A program made the position numbers and the translations under genes. Shown here piece by piece: positions 6,843 through 14,934 of a stretch of 25,204 bases of DNA; positions within the stretch are counted from its first letter, which is position 1, and each line of letters begins with the position of its first letter. Under the pieces are notes generated by a model that was not told the DNA's origin, did not search any database, and saw only the letters and a program-made list of their open reading frames with translations. The DNA lies in IMG/VR virus record IMGVR_UViG_3300030419_004762, positions 2,014 to 27,217 of that record; one strand, written 5' to 3'. This DNA is from a virus.

Positions 6843-7275
6843 CGTCTTTATCCTTTTTTGTTTCCATTCTTTCTTGTAGGTAATCTATTATGTTAAGAAC
6901 CAATTCATTTTTGTTTTTGTTCTTTCTCACAGTTTCCTCTATGCCCTGTACCTTTTCTTCTTTTGACTCTACTGCAGCTTTGGGAGCAGGCTCAAGTGGA
7001 ACTTCTTTTTTTGGTCTTTCTTTTTGTGGTGCTGATTTTATTTCATTAGCTATTGTCAGAATGGCAGCATGAAAATCTGAGATGTCGCCACTGATTGATT
7101 CTAGCTGACTCAATAAAGTAAAATAGTAATTATCAATAATGGCACTGATGGACTCATCAGCAAAAGTTATGTGTGCAGTTTTATTCAGATCACTAAATGT
7201 TGTCTTAAAAATTTCTATGTGACCCAAAAGAGAAATAATACTAGTTAGTCTTTCATCAAGATTATCTTCACTCAT
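6835..7275 (-). CDS. Unknown helical protein with Lys/Glu/Pro-rich linker
   Basis: A 146-residue protein. Residues 1-75 look like a compact helical domain (M-S-E-D-N-L-D-E-R-L… I-D-N-Y-Y-F-T-L-L). Residues ~80-118 are a low-complexity linker rich in K, E, P and A. A last short helix (N-I-I-D-Y-L-Q-E-R-M-E, ~127-137) ends in alternating K and D. No motif for catalysis is visible. Both ends are coupled by 8-base overlaps with its neighbours, so the three genes at 7648, 7275 and 6842 are very probably translated together. Confidence 0.7.
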   Translation of the reverse strand: MSEDNLDERLTSIISLLGHIEIFKTTFSDLNKTAHITFADESISAIIDNYYFTLLSQLESISGDISDFHAAILTIANEIKSAPQKERPKKEVPLEPAPKAAVESKEEKVQGIEETVRKNKNKNELVLNIIDYLQERMETKKDKDDE

Positions 7276-7648
7276 TTATCTCTCCGTCTTCTTCAAGAAC
7301 TACTAATTGAATATTGTCTAATTTACCATTACTATCCATATCAACCTTTATGTCATATTGACTAAGGAGTAAAGGAATATTGCCCTTTGTTTCCTCAAAC
7401 ATATAATACAACATTCTGTTAATACCTTCATTATTTAAATCTTTTATAGAGGCATCATAAATACTATTTGCAATAAACCACTGTTTAAAATGTTCGTTAG
7501 CAACCAAGTCTTCATTTGGAAGTCCTTCGGGAACTTCCTTACGTAATACTTCAGCAGCATCTAGCATCTTCTCTCTAATAAAAGTAACTCTGGCTGCTAA
7601 TGCTTCTTCATTTACATCAAGAATTTTTTCTTCTGATTGTTCTGTCAT
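7268..7648 (-). CDS. Unknown acidic protein
   Basis: A 126-residue acidic protein starting at ATG 7648, seven bases after AAAGG. It is mainly helical with conserved-looking aromatic positions (H-F-K-Q-W-F-I-A-N, ~73-81; R-M-L-Y-Y-M-F-E-E, ~98-106) and a C-terminal strand pair (Q-Y-D-I-K-V-D-M-D… L-D-N-I-Q-L-V-V-L-E-E). The family is not recognised. Its ribosome site directly follows the 92-nt hairpin element at 7669-7760, so translation of this gene, and of the two coupled to it, may be controlled by that structure. Confidence 0.7.
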   Translation of the reverse strand: MTEQSEEKILDVNEEALAARVTFIREKMLDAAEVLRKEVPEGLPNEDLVANEHFKQWFIANSIYDASIKDLNNEGINRMLYYMFEETKGNIPLLLSQYDIKVDMDSNGKLDNIQLVVLEEDGEINE

Positions 7649-7668
7649 TTCATAACCTTTCTTTTTTT

Positions 7669-7760
7669 AGAGGTTAGTCAAAAGCACTTACACATTAATG
7701 TTGGTAAAGAACCATTTATGAGAGATACCCAACGTGCATGATACTTTTTGACTAACCTCT
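7669..7760 (-). ncRNA. 92-nt structured RNA element closed by a 15-bp perfect stem
   Basis: AGAGGUUAGUCAAAA (7760-7746) is exactly complementary to UUUUGACUAACCUCU (7683-7669). Inside, GCAC (7737-7734)/GUGC (7687-7684) and GUUGG/CCAAC (7733-7729 with 7703-7699) can form further helices, leaving a 5' bulge, a 12-base internal loop and an apical loop that holds UGGU/ACCA. The element begins at the last base of the upstream stop codon and ends just before the SD of the next gene. No U-run follows, so it is not an ordinary terminator on either strand. Whether it is a leader switch, a processing site or a stable RNA is not known. Confidence 0.6.
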
Positions 7761-8389
7761 TACATTATATCTTTTTCATCTGATGAATCTGAATCACTAA
7801 TTTCTTTCAGCTCGTATCTTTTTGTTTCTTTATCCAATTTATATAACTCAAAAACAGCACTCTTTTGTTGTCCCTCTTCATCTTCATCATCATCATCATA
7901 AAAGAGGTCTTCAGATATTATCTTATCCATCATGTAATCTATGTTCAGAGGTATAAAACTTGCCTTTCCAGATGGATTTAGTATTATGGTTTCCAAAGGG
8001 TCTGGCCTAAAAGCATCAAGAATGTTTTGAGCCATAGGTGAACCAACAGTGATATCTTGACTATGAATGTGGTTGCTATTCATAATTTTGTGTATCTTTG
8101 GGAACGAAAACTCTACCAAAACAATCTTATCACCAAACATCTTAAAAAGAGTTTTCTTTACTTCAGGCTTATTGACGTATATAGAAGCAATTTCTTGAGA
8201 AGTAAAACCAACTACAACCCTTTCATTGTTTGATAACTCAACCGTGTATAAACAATTACCATCGGTATTACCTATGAACCACATTTTATAGCCATTATCA
8301 ATCAAATTGTTTAATACAATTTGTGCTGTAAGCCTACCTACATTACCCTCTATGTATTCTGCCGTCCATTTTCTTTTGTCTTTTTGCAT
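7760..8389 (-). CDS. Unknown protein with acidic low-complexity C-terminal region
   Basis: A 209-residue protein. The SD GGGAG lies eight bases before ATG 8389. Residues 1-150 look like an alpha/beta fold (…KMWFIGNTDGNCLYTVEL…, V-V-V-G-F-T-S-Q-E-I, E-T-I-I-L-N-P-S-G). Residues ~163-175 are almost pure Asp/Glu, and the end is Ser/Asp-rich (S-D-S-D-S-S-D-E-K-D). The F-T-S-x-E and I-L-N-P-S-G pieces loosely recall SseB-type domains, but the match is too weak to name it. It begins 21 bases after the dnaE stop and is probably co-transcribed with it. Confidence 0.7.
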   Translation of the reverse strand: MQKDKRKWTAEYIEGNVGRLTAQIVLNNLIDNGYKMWFIGNTDGNCLYTVELSNNERVVVGFTSQEIASIYVNKPEVKKTLFKMFGDKIVLVEFSFPKIHKIMNSNHIHSQDITVGSPMAQNILDAFRPDPLETIILNPSGKASFIPLNIDYMMDKIISEDLFYDDDDEDEEGQQKSAVFELYKLDKETKRYELKEISDSDSSDEKDIM

Positions 8390-8410
8390 GAATAGTCTCC
8401 CAAATAAATA

Positions 8411-11400
8411 TCAATCTATAGGATTAGGGTCTAGTAATGTCTCTATTATTTCTTCTTCACCTATCAAAGTCTTCTTGCCCCAACCGATACTGCGACCAAA
8501 TGTATCAGAAGAAAGTTTTACTATCAATACTTTGCCAGGTATCAAATCATCTTGGTGATACTGTAACTTGTTATGCCACACTCTAAAACCTGTTCCATCA
8601 TCAGCACGGACGTTAGCATAGGGTTTACCTTTCTTGGTCTTTAACATTTCAACCGTTGACACTGTAAGGTAAACAGCGTCATGGTCATCAAGACTATCAT
8701 CAAAGTTAGAGATGTGTGGCACACCTGCCTGTTCTACTAACTGGACAACCTTGTCGTGTAGTTCTCTATCTTCGTTGACACGGAAGCCGACATACTCTAA
8801 CTCAATACGGATTTGTTCTTTCTCAGTATACTCATCATCTTTATCAATATCAAAGGCAGCAACAATAGGTGATAAGAACTTGCCGCTGATAAGGTCATTG
8901 ATAGTCAACTTCTCTTCTTCATCGGGAAAGAGTTTTTCTGTGATAATCTTCAAGTCCCTCTTGGGCATCGTGGCTAATTTGTAATAAATATCCGTAATCT
9001 CATTGAGTGACTTGCGACTAAACTTCTGACCACAGAACTGTAGGTCATCAAATAAACCCAAATCAATAAGTAGTTTTAGGTCATTAGCAGAACACATCTT
9101 GTATTGTAGGTTGTCCTTGAGAAACTCGTTGAAATCTAACCATCCACCATCGGGCGTATATCTCTTTATCTTACCAAGAACAGACTTACCCAAACCCTTG
9201 ATACCCAATAGGCCAACGAAATATTGTTCATTAGTAACCTTGAACTCCAAAGAGAAGTCATTGATACTACCAAGTGTAACTTCGGGGTCATCCAACAATG
9301 TTCTTGCTGTCTGTAAGCACAGAGCGATTTGGTCGTGGTCATCAGCGTGATGATTCGACATAACCTCAACAAACTCTGCTGGGTGCTTAGCCTTGAAGTA
9401 ACTAGTCCAATAGGCAAGGATACTATAACTAATGGCGTGAGACTTGTTGAACAGGTAACCTGCATTGTCAATCAACTTACCGGCAACCTGTTTGGTTTCT
9501 TCCATAGATAAGACCAGCTTTTCGGGGTGGTCGTATAGATGTTCTTGTAGATAGGCATTACACTTGTCATGGTCTAACGATTCACCAATCTTACGAAGAA
9601 TGTCACCTTCACCAAAACTAAGACCCAACATATTGAACATCTGAATGAATTGCTCTTGGTAAATCATAATACCTTGAGTCGGTAAAAGTATGTCATCAAA
9701 CATTGGGTGATGGTCATTACTAACTTCTTCTTCACCATTTTTACGAGCAATGTAAGAATCCAAAGCACCCATCTGTATAACGCCTGGCCGATAGATAGCA
9801 TTGACAGCAGCAATGTCTTCTATGTTGGTGGGATTACACTGTGACAATACTCTTGAAATGTTTGAACCAGCAAACTGAAAGACACCGTATGTATTCCCCT
9901 CACATAAGAGCTGATAGGCTTTATCGTAATAGACCTGTTCATCCTCACTCAACAACTCACGGTCAACAGGCATGGTATACAGGTCTTCTATAGTCATTCC
10001 TACCTTGTCCATAATGTCTTTGATGATAGACAAAGTAGAGATACCTAACATATCAATCTTGAGAAACTTCATCTTAGCCAATTCATCTATCTGCCACTCA
10101 GTTACCAAGAGGTCATCTTTAGTCTTACGTAGTGGCATCATATCATACAGAGGACTAGATGAAATGATTACACCACCAGCGGCGATGGTCTGATTACGAG
10201 CATTACCGTTGAGTGTATCAATAATCTCAACAAAGTCAGAACTCTCTTCTTTTGGCATAGATTGAATAAACTTACGAACCTCTGGTTTATCCTTTGCAAT
10301 GTCAGCAAATGTAGCCATTGACTTGTTTAGAGAGATGTGACCAGAGATTGTCTTGGCAATCTTGTTGGACTCAGCGAATGGTAACTTCTTGTCCTTAGCT
10401 AAATCACGGAACAAAGTATTAACAGAGTAACGGGCATATGCAGCAACCGATGCAATATTAGCTTCACCCCACTTACTTGCTACATACTCTTTTACACGTT
10501 CTCTATCTTTATCAGCAAAGTCATTGTCAATGTCTGGTTCTTTGATACGAGTAGGGTTCATAAACCTCTCAAAGAACAGATTGTATTTGAGTGGGTTGAG
10601 ATGTGTAATACCCAACAACCAACACAACAAAGCGCCACTGGCACTACCACGGCCTGGCGACATCAGAATAGAGTTGTCATAAGCCCACTTACAGAAATCT
10701 TGTGTGATAAGAAAGTAATCAATGTAACCTTTGTCGGAAACCAACTCCAACTCTTTCTTAAGAGCTTCAGCGTATCTTGGTATCTCATCAATAGGTATCT
10801 GACCAGAATCAACCTTGTCTTGCATACCCGTCTTCAACTGACTAATAATGTATTCATTGTTGTCTTTGAAACCTTCGGGTGTAACAAACTGTGGCTCTTT
10901 CAATGTCTCAGTATCAAGTTTAGCGTGACACCGTGAAGCAATAAGTTTTGTAGACTCCACAGCTTCATCAAGGTATTCATCAGCGATAAGGTCACCATAA
11001 CCATTATTATGCCACAACGCTCTCATCTCATCTTCACTGGCCAAATAAAGAGAGTGGACACCAGCTTCATCAAACTTGCCGTCTGTATTCATTCTCCAGA
11101 GGAAGTCGTGTGTCTTGTCGTGTTGTTTCAACACAACGTGTGTATCGTTAGCCAAAACACAACGGACACCTTCATACTTCTTACGAAACAACTCAATCAG
11201 AGCAACATTGTAATCCCTCTGTATGTCAAGGTCGTGTGGGTGTAATTCAACGAAATAATTGTCCTTACCAAAGATACCCAACATCCTATCAAAGAACGCT
11301 GTCATCTTGTCGGTCTGCTTGGCTTGTAAATACCGTGCCATGTTACTAATCACACAAGTGGTAGTAGCGATAATGCCTTCAGAGTGTTTCTCCAATAAAT

Positions 11401-11842
11401 TCAAATCAATACGTGGCTTACCATAATAACCTTCTGTGTTAGCAAGATAATTTAGGCGAAACAGATTTCTAAGACCCGTATCATTCTCAGCTAACAGCAA
11501 CAAGTGTGGAGCACGTAGACGTAGTTTGTTCTTCTCCCTAACCTCTGTAGCAGTAAGACCTTTCTTCTCTTCATCAGTAAGTCCTCGTTGATACATATCT
11601 TCAACACAATACATCTCGTTACCAAGAATGGCCTTGACACCAGCTTTGGTCATCTCATCATAGAACTCATACACTCCACCCATTGTGCCGTGGTCAGTGA
11701 TAGCACAGGCTTCCATACCAAGCTCAACACAACGAGCAGCGTAATCCTTAGCCTTACCAACACCATCCAACATTGAGTATGTAGTGTGTAGGTGTAGATG
11801 AGTAAAAGTGTTTACTTGTTTTTCATGTAGCGCTGTGGTCAA
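8411..11842 (-). CDS. dnaE: DNA polymerase III alpha subunit (DnaE-type, family C)
   Basis: The replicative DNA polymerase, ~1143 residues, close to bacterial DnaE (~1160). In numbering from the TTG at 11842: PHP domain with H-L-H-L-H (15-19), L-D-G (25-27), T-D-H-G (49-52) and N-D-T-H (232-235); palm with P-G-R-G-S-A-S-G (396-403), catalytic P-D-I-D-N-D-F (436-442) and K-I-D-M-L-G (595-600); fingers with G-V-F-Q-F and R-P-G (685-687); helix-hairpin-helix I-K-G-L-G-K (881-886); an OB domain near 1057-1090. A TTG at 11860 would need a ~7-base leader from the promoter at 11874. The TTG at 11842 has GGAG six bases upstream and is preferred. A family C polymerase is uncommon in phages with gp32-like and gp41-like partners. 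Confidence 0.95.
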   Translation of the reverse strand: MTTALHEKQVNTFTHLHLHTTYSMLDGVGKAKDYAARCVELGMEACAITDHGTMGGVYEFYDEMTKAGVKAILGNEMYCVEDMYQRGLTDEEKKGLTATEVREKNKLRLRAPHLLLLAENDTGLRNLFRLNYLANTEGYYGKPRIDLNLLEKHSEGIIATTTCVISNMARYLQAKQTDKMTAFFDRMLGIFGKDNYFVELHPHDLDIQRDYNVALIELFRKKYEGVRCVLANDTHVVLKQHDKTHDFLWRMNTDGKFDEAGVHSLYLASEDEMRALWHNNGYGDLIADEYLDEAVESTKLIASRCHAKLDTETLKEPQFVTPEGFKDNNEYIISQLKTGMQDKVDSGQIPIDEIPRYAEALKKELELVSDKGYIDYFLITQDFCKWAYDNSILMSPGRGSASGALLCWLLGITHLNPLKYNLFFERFMNPTRIKEPDIDNDFADKDRERVKEYVASKWGEANIASVAAYARYSVNTLFRDLAKDKKLPFAESNKIAKTISGHISLNKSMATFADIAKDKPEVRKFIQSMPKEESSDFVEIIDTLNGNARNQTIAAGGVIISSSPLYDMMPLRKTKDDLLVTEWQIDELAKMKFLKIDMLGISTLSIIKDIMDKVGMTIEDLYTMPVDRELLSEDEQVYYDKAYQLLCEGNTYGVFQFAGSNISRVLSQCNPTNIEDIAAVNAIYRPGVIQMGALDSYIARKNGEEEVSNDHHPMFDDILLPTQGIMIYQEQFIQMFNMLGLSFGEGDILRKIGESLDHDKCNAYLQEHLYDHPEKLVLSMEETKQVAGKLIDNAGYLFNKSHAISYSILAYWTSYFKAKHPAEFVEVMSNHHADDHDQIALCLQTARTLLDDPEVTLGSINDFSLEFKVTNEQYFVGLLGIKGLGKSVLGKIKRYTPDGGWLDFNEFLKDNLQYKMCSANDLKLLIDLGLFDDLQFCGQKFSRKSLNEITDIYYKLATMPKRDLKIITEKLFPDEEEKLTINDLISGKFLSPIVAAFDIDKDDEYTEKEQIRIELEYVGFRVNEDRELHDKVVQLVEQAGVPHISNFDDSLDDHDAVYLTVSTVEMLKTKKGKPYANVRADDGTGFRVWHNKLQYHQDDLIPGKVLIVKLSSDTFGRSIGWGKKTLIGEEEIIETLLDPNPID

Positions 11843-11873
11843 ATCAATCTCCAATCCCAAAAGTTATATACAT

Positions 11874-11902
11874 AATATAACAAATGATTTCTGTCTTGTC
11901 AA
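11874..11902 (-). promoter_or_regulatory. Consensus sigma-70-type promoter of dnaE
   Basis: CTTGACA with the -35 hexamer at 11897-11902, exactly 17 bases, then TATATT at 11874-11879 followed by ATGTATATAAC. A start point about seven bases on (~11867) gives a leader of about 25 bases before TTG 11842. The -35 box lies just beyond the stop of the small membrane protein upstream. It belongs to the repeated promoter family described in the findings. Confidence 0.9.
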
Positions 11903-11907
11903 GAATA

Positions 11908-12069
11908 TTATTCATCATCATCCCAATCATCCTCATCATCCATATTGATTGTATCTTCTTCAAGTTTTTTCTTTACTTCTTTTGCCTTCTCTTCTGCAAA
12001 AATAACAAGCACTAAGAAAACTAAAAGAGGAACAAAAACAAAACTTACTAAAAATGTTACTGAACTCAT
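11908..12069 (-). CDS. Small membrane protein with acidic tail (53 residues)
   Basis: An ATG at 12069 overlaps the stop of the upstream gene (ATGA), and the frame runs 53 codons to a TAA at 11908-11910. Residues ~4-24 are one hydrophobic helix (VTFLVSFVFVPLLVFLVLVI), then a basic/acidic helix (A-E-E-K-A-K-E-V-K-K-K-L-E-E). The end is an Asp-rich tail (N-M-D-D-E-D-D-W-D-D-D-E). Overlap coupling and the clear one-helix design argue that it is real. It sits between two promoters, as the last gene of its transcript. No function can be assigned; small phage membrane proteins often target host membrane processes. Confidence 0.7.
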   Translation of the reverse strand: MSSVTFLVSFVFVPLLVFLVLVIFAEEKAKEVKKKLEEDTINMDDEDDWDDDE

Positions 12070-12557
12070 ACATTATACCACTTTGGTTTAGTGGAATCAT
12101 CCTTCCATTTAGCAATGTGTTTCTTTTCTATCTGATAATATTTCCTATAAGCAGCGATACTATCACCTTCTACCTTACAATGTGGGGGCATACATTGTGG
12201 TGGTTGAGTGAAATTACCGTAAGGTAAGTTTTTTGGTAGGTGACTAAGGGCGTGTGCAAACTTAGTGTCACAGAGATGTCTTCTGTTGTATCGGGAATAG
12301 TATTCTTCACATAGACCAATAAAGTGCCTATACAACCAACTATAATTTTCTGTGGTTTGTCTAGTCCAAATAGTAGACGGGTGATTCTTATGAACCACCC
12401 TATAAATAGGTTGACCTGCTACTACTTCAACATTATCAAGAACCCTATGAGCAGTACACAACATTTGAGCACTCTCAAGGGGCATCTTGACAACGTGTTT
12501 ATCTAATAGATTAGAGGCGGCAACTACGGGGTCTGTATCTACGTAAAAGATATTCAT
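12066..12557 (-). CDS. Conserved phage-type protein of unknown function (M-N-I-F-Y-x-D-x-D-P type)
   Basis: A 163-residue protein starting MNIFYVDTDPVVAA at ATG 12557, with GGGAG six bases upstream. A longer frame back to 12614 would run through the promoter and is rejected. The N-terminal pattern D-x-D-P…L-x-D-K-H-V-V-K-M-x-L-E-x-A-Q-x-L-C-T-A-H-R is one I recall from many uncharacterised phage proteins. The middle has aromatic and histidine residues (W-T-R-Q-T, Y-S-W-L-Y-R-H-F) and the end has K-P-K-W-Y-N-V. Some database entries link related proteins to DNA glycosylases, but I cannot support that from residues seen here. It is first in a short transcript from its own promoter. Confidence 0.75.
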   Translation of the reverse strand: MNIFYVDTDPVVAASNLLDKHVVKMPLESAQMLCTAHRVLDNVEVVAGQPIYRVVHKNHPSTIWTRQTTENYSWLYRHFIGLCEEYYSRYNRRHLCDTKFAHALSHLPKNLPYGNFTQPPQCMPPHCKVEGDSIAAYRKYYQIEKKHIAKWKDDSTKPKWYNV

Positions 12558-12585
12558 GTTTTCTCCCATTAAAATTTGTATATAT

Positions 12586-12614
12586 AATATACGAAACAAT
12601 CTATCTTTTGTCAA
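12586..12614 (-). promoter_or_regulatory. Consensus sigma-70-type promoter
   Basis: GCTTGACA with the -35 hexamer at 12609-12614, exactly 17 bases, TATATT at 12586-12591, then ATATATAC. Predicted start near 12579, giving a ~22-base leader for ATG 12557. It lies in the 65-base gap after the gene ending at 12623. Confidence 0.9.
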
Positions 12615-12622
12615 GCGTTTTT

Positions 12623-13048
12623 TTAGAAAGCCTCTCCCGTATTACAATCGTATAATAGTTTGCCTGTTTTTGCACAGTAAATCTTATTATCTTGCTCATT
12701 AGAACTATATTTGGCACATTGACCCAAAGTCATATACTTTGTCATTTCTTTAATGTCATTTCCAAAATCTTTACCTAGTTTTTCCAATGTCCCATAAAAG
12801 TATGTGCCAGGTTTTTGTTTTGTTTCTTTTGCTGGTTTTATCAAATCACTTAAGTCTGCTCCACCTACTGCCATTTGTTTCCTTCTGTATCTCTCATGTG
12901 TTTTTGTGGCCTCGTCTTTTAACTTCTCTTCTTCTATCTTTTCCAAGTATTCTGCTGACGGGCTGCTCTTGGGAAGTAGAGCAGCCCGTTGCTTTTCTAA
13001 CTTGGATTCAGTATCAATAGTGTTTAGTATTTGTCTTGACTTAGCCAT
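12623..13048 (-). CDS. Unknown charged protein with C-terminal cysteines
   Basis: A 141-residue protein starting at ATG 13048, three bases after the RNR stop. Residues 1-70 are very charged and helical (…EYLEKIEEEKLKDEATKT…), likely coiled coil or extended. Residues ~75-141 look folded, with K-P-G-T-Y-F-Y-G-T and three cysteines at the end (G-Q-C-A-K…I-Y-C-A-K-T-G-K-L-L-Y-D-C). The cysteines could bind metal but the spacing fits no finger I know. Being coupled to the reductase gene it may assist nucleotide or replication work; this is inference from position only. Confidence 0.65.
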   Translation of the reverse strand: MAKSRQILNTIDTESKLEKQRAALLPKSSPSAEYLEKIEEEKLKDEATKTHERYRRKQMAVGGADLSDLIKPAKETKQKPGTYFYGTLEKLGKDFGNDIKEMTKYMTLGQCAKYSSNEQDNKIYCAKTGKLLYDCNTGEAF

Positions 13049-13051
13049 TTA

Positions 13052-14932
13052 TTAACCTGCAGCTATAGCAGTGGATTCGGTTACTTCACAAGCGCCACCA
13101 GCACAAGCTAACTCACCCGTCAAATCAGTGTTATCAATCAACTCAACTACTTGTGACACATCCACTTCTTTTAGAGTTGACACTAGTTCGGTAAACTGTG
13201 TTTCATCAATATCCTCAAAAGGTAGTTGAGTATAGGTTGAATCAGCAGCAAAGTATGGTAGAACAGAAAGTCCATTGTAAAACTCTTTGTTGTCCCACAT
13301 CCACTTACCAACTAAATCCCATTCATCTTCTTTGACCGAAACAGTACAAGATACATTATGAGTATTGCTACCGGCAACGTGACCATTAGCAATCCATCTT
13401 TGATAAATGTCCTTCACTCTATCCAGCAACTCTATTGATGTTTCATGTCGTAGAATACCACCGTCTTCTGCTTTCTGTGGAATAGAAATGACGGCCTGTG
13501 TTTCTGGTTTGAAGAAATCATCTTCTACTAGTTCGGGGTGATTTATTTGTAAGTATGTATAAATTGCTTCGTTCTTACCAACACGAATACGTCTAATGTA
13601 ATAATCGTTATGCCAAGCATGAACACCGCTTGAAGTTCCTAATACACAAGATGTTGTACCACTAGGCTTCACAGTAGTTACTCTGGCAGCGGGGTTGACA
13701 CCTAACTCATTGGCATAATACTTATTTGTATCAACAGCAAGTTTAGCAGCAGCTTCCAAGTCTAAACCTTGAACCTTACCACTACCGATACCCGTCATAC
13801 CCAAACCAAGTAATGCATCTTTCTCTGTTGTCCTACGCCATACATCTCTTAGGTAATGAAAGTTTGTATAAGCGGCTTGTAGTGTTCCTATCAAAGAAGC
13901 AGCAGAAACTCTGTTATTCAATTCTTCTTGTGTCTCTATATCACTTACGTTTATCTCACAAAGGTTACAAAACTGAAAAGGTCTTAGAGCAATTTCAGCA
14001 CAAGGGTTAGTTCCCCAATCTTGGTCATTAGTAAAATAAATGCCTGGCTCCCCAGCTCCACTGGCCTTTACCTTTTCCCAAATATCAAAGAAGTCACTTT
14101 CTTTTACTCTATGTCTTACGACCACGGCAGAGTTGTTTGCTCTTGCTCTTTGTGGTTCTGTTTCCCACCAATTACCAAACTTACATTGTAGCATATCTTT
14201 ATCATCAAGAGAGAATAAACTGATAGTAGCACTTCTACGAATACCACCAGACAACACGGCATCAGCAATCCAACAAACAATGTCATGTACTTCTAGTGTA
14301 GTAAGCTGGTCACCGTTTTGCTTTCTGTTAAAAATTCTACGAATGTTATGGACACAATCTCTGAGGGGTTCTGGTCCTGGCGCTTTGCCTCCACTTGTTA
14401 CTAGTAGAGCACCTTTTGGTCTAATACCACTAAAATCAAAATCGGGGTCTGGCTTTCCAAGAAAGTAAGCCTTCATCAACATCTTTATACAATCAGCCCA
14501 ACCTTCAATACTATCACCGACTAAGTATCTACGTTTCTTTGTAGGTATAGTAATAGATGGTAGTTTTTCTACGTGGTGCTTTTGAACAGAATAGCCGACA
14601 CCTGTTCCACCTAATAGTAAAAACATTACTTCACTAAACGCTCTGTAATCATCAACTGGTAAATAAGCACAATTATAGATTCTTGTAGGTGTTTGAGAGA
14701 TTGCAGCACCAGCAAACTGCAATGACCTCATAGACGGTAAGACCTGTTTATTGTATACATACTCATAAGCCTTTTCTATGTTAGACTTGAGCTTAGGAAA
14801 ATTACTTACGTGCATTTCCTTATTACGAGTGATTAATTCTTCCCACGTTTCCCTTCTTTGTTTGTCTGGAATATACCGAGCATACTTCATATGCACAGTA
14901 ATCTCAGATAGTATTTGTTGAGTTATGTCCAA
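13052..14932 (-). CDS. nrdJ: Class II (adenosylcobalamin-dependent) ribonucleotide reductase, monomeric RTPR type
   Basis: The enzyme reduces ribonucleotides to deoxyribonucleotides for DNA synthesis, using coenzyme B12 rather than oxygen. Seen in the 626-residue protein: redox cysteine C88 (R-I-Y-N-C-A-Y); the active-site loop N-P-C-A-E-I (309-314) with thiyl cysteine C311 and E313; partner cysteine C322, 11 residues on as in the Lactobacillus RTPR (408/419); the substrate phosphate loop K-P-S-G-T-T (422-427); and C-terminal shuttle cysteines C610 and C615 (C-A-G-G-A-C). It is shorter than the ~740-residue Lactobacillus enzyme. The start is TTG 14932, with GGAG seven bases upstream. It is placed directly after the helicase group. 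Confidence 0.92.
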   Translation of the reverse strand: MDITQQILSEITVHMKYARYIPDKQRRETWEELITRNKEMHVSNFPKLKSNIEKAYEYVYNKQVLPSMRSLQFAGAAISQTPTRIYNCAYLPVDDYRAFSEVMFLLLGGTGVGYSVQKHHVEKLPSITIPTKKRRYLVGDSIEGWADCIKMLMKAYFLGKPDPDFDFSGIRPKGALLVTSGGKAPGPEPLRDCVHNIRRIFNRKQNGDQLTTLEVHDIVCWIADAVLSGGIRRSATISLFSLDDKDMLQCKFGNWWETEPQRARANNSAVVVRHRVKESDFFDIWEKVKASGAGEPGIYFTNDQDWGTNPCAEIALRPFQFCNLCEINVSDIETQEELNNRVSAASLIGTLQAAYTNFHYLRDVWRRTTEKDALLGLGMTGIGSGKVQGLDLEAAAKLAVDTNKYYANELGVNPAARVTTVKPSGTTSCVLGTSSGVHAWHNDYYIRRIRVGKNEAIYTYLQINHPELVEDDFFKPETQAVISIPQKAEDGGILRHETSIELLDRVKDIYQRWIANGHVAGSNTHNVSCTVSVKEDEWDLVGKWMWDNKEFYNGLSVLPYFAADSTYTQLPFEDIDETQFTELVSTLKEVDVSQVVELIDNTDLTGELACAGGACEVTESTAIAAG

Positions 14933-14934
14933 TG

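Noticed and set aside
7669-7760. tRNA or intrinsic terminator reading of the hairpin
   Set aside because: The 15-bp closing stem, lack of D and T arms and of a CCA-like end exclude a tRNA; no T-run follows on either strand.
7760-8389. SseB-family assignment
   Set aside because: Only two short scraps (F-T-S-x-E and L-N-P-S-G) resemble it; not enough to name the protein.
12557-12614. Extension of the M-N-I-F-Y gene to an upstream start at 12614
   Set aside because: It would translate through the promoter and has no ribosome site; GGGAG precedes ATG 12557.
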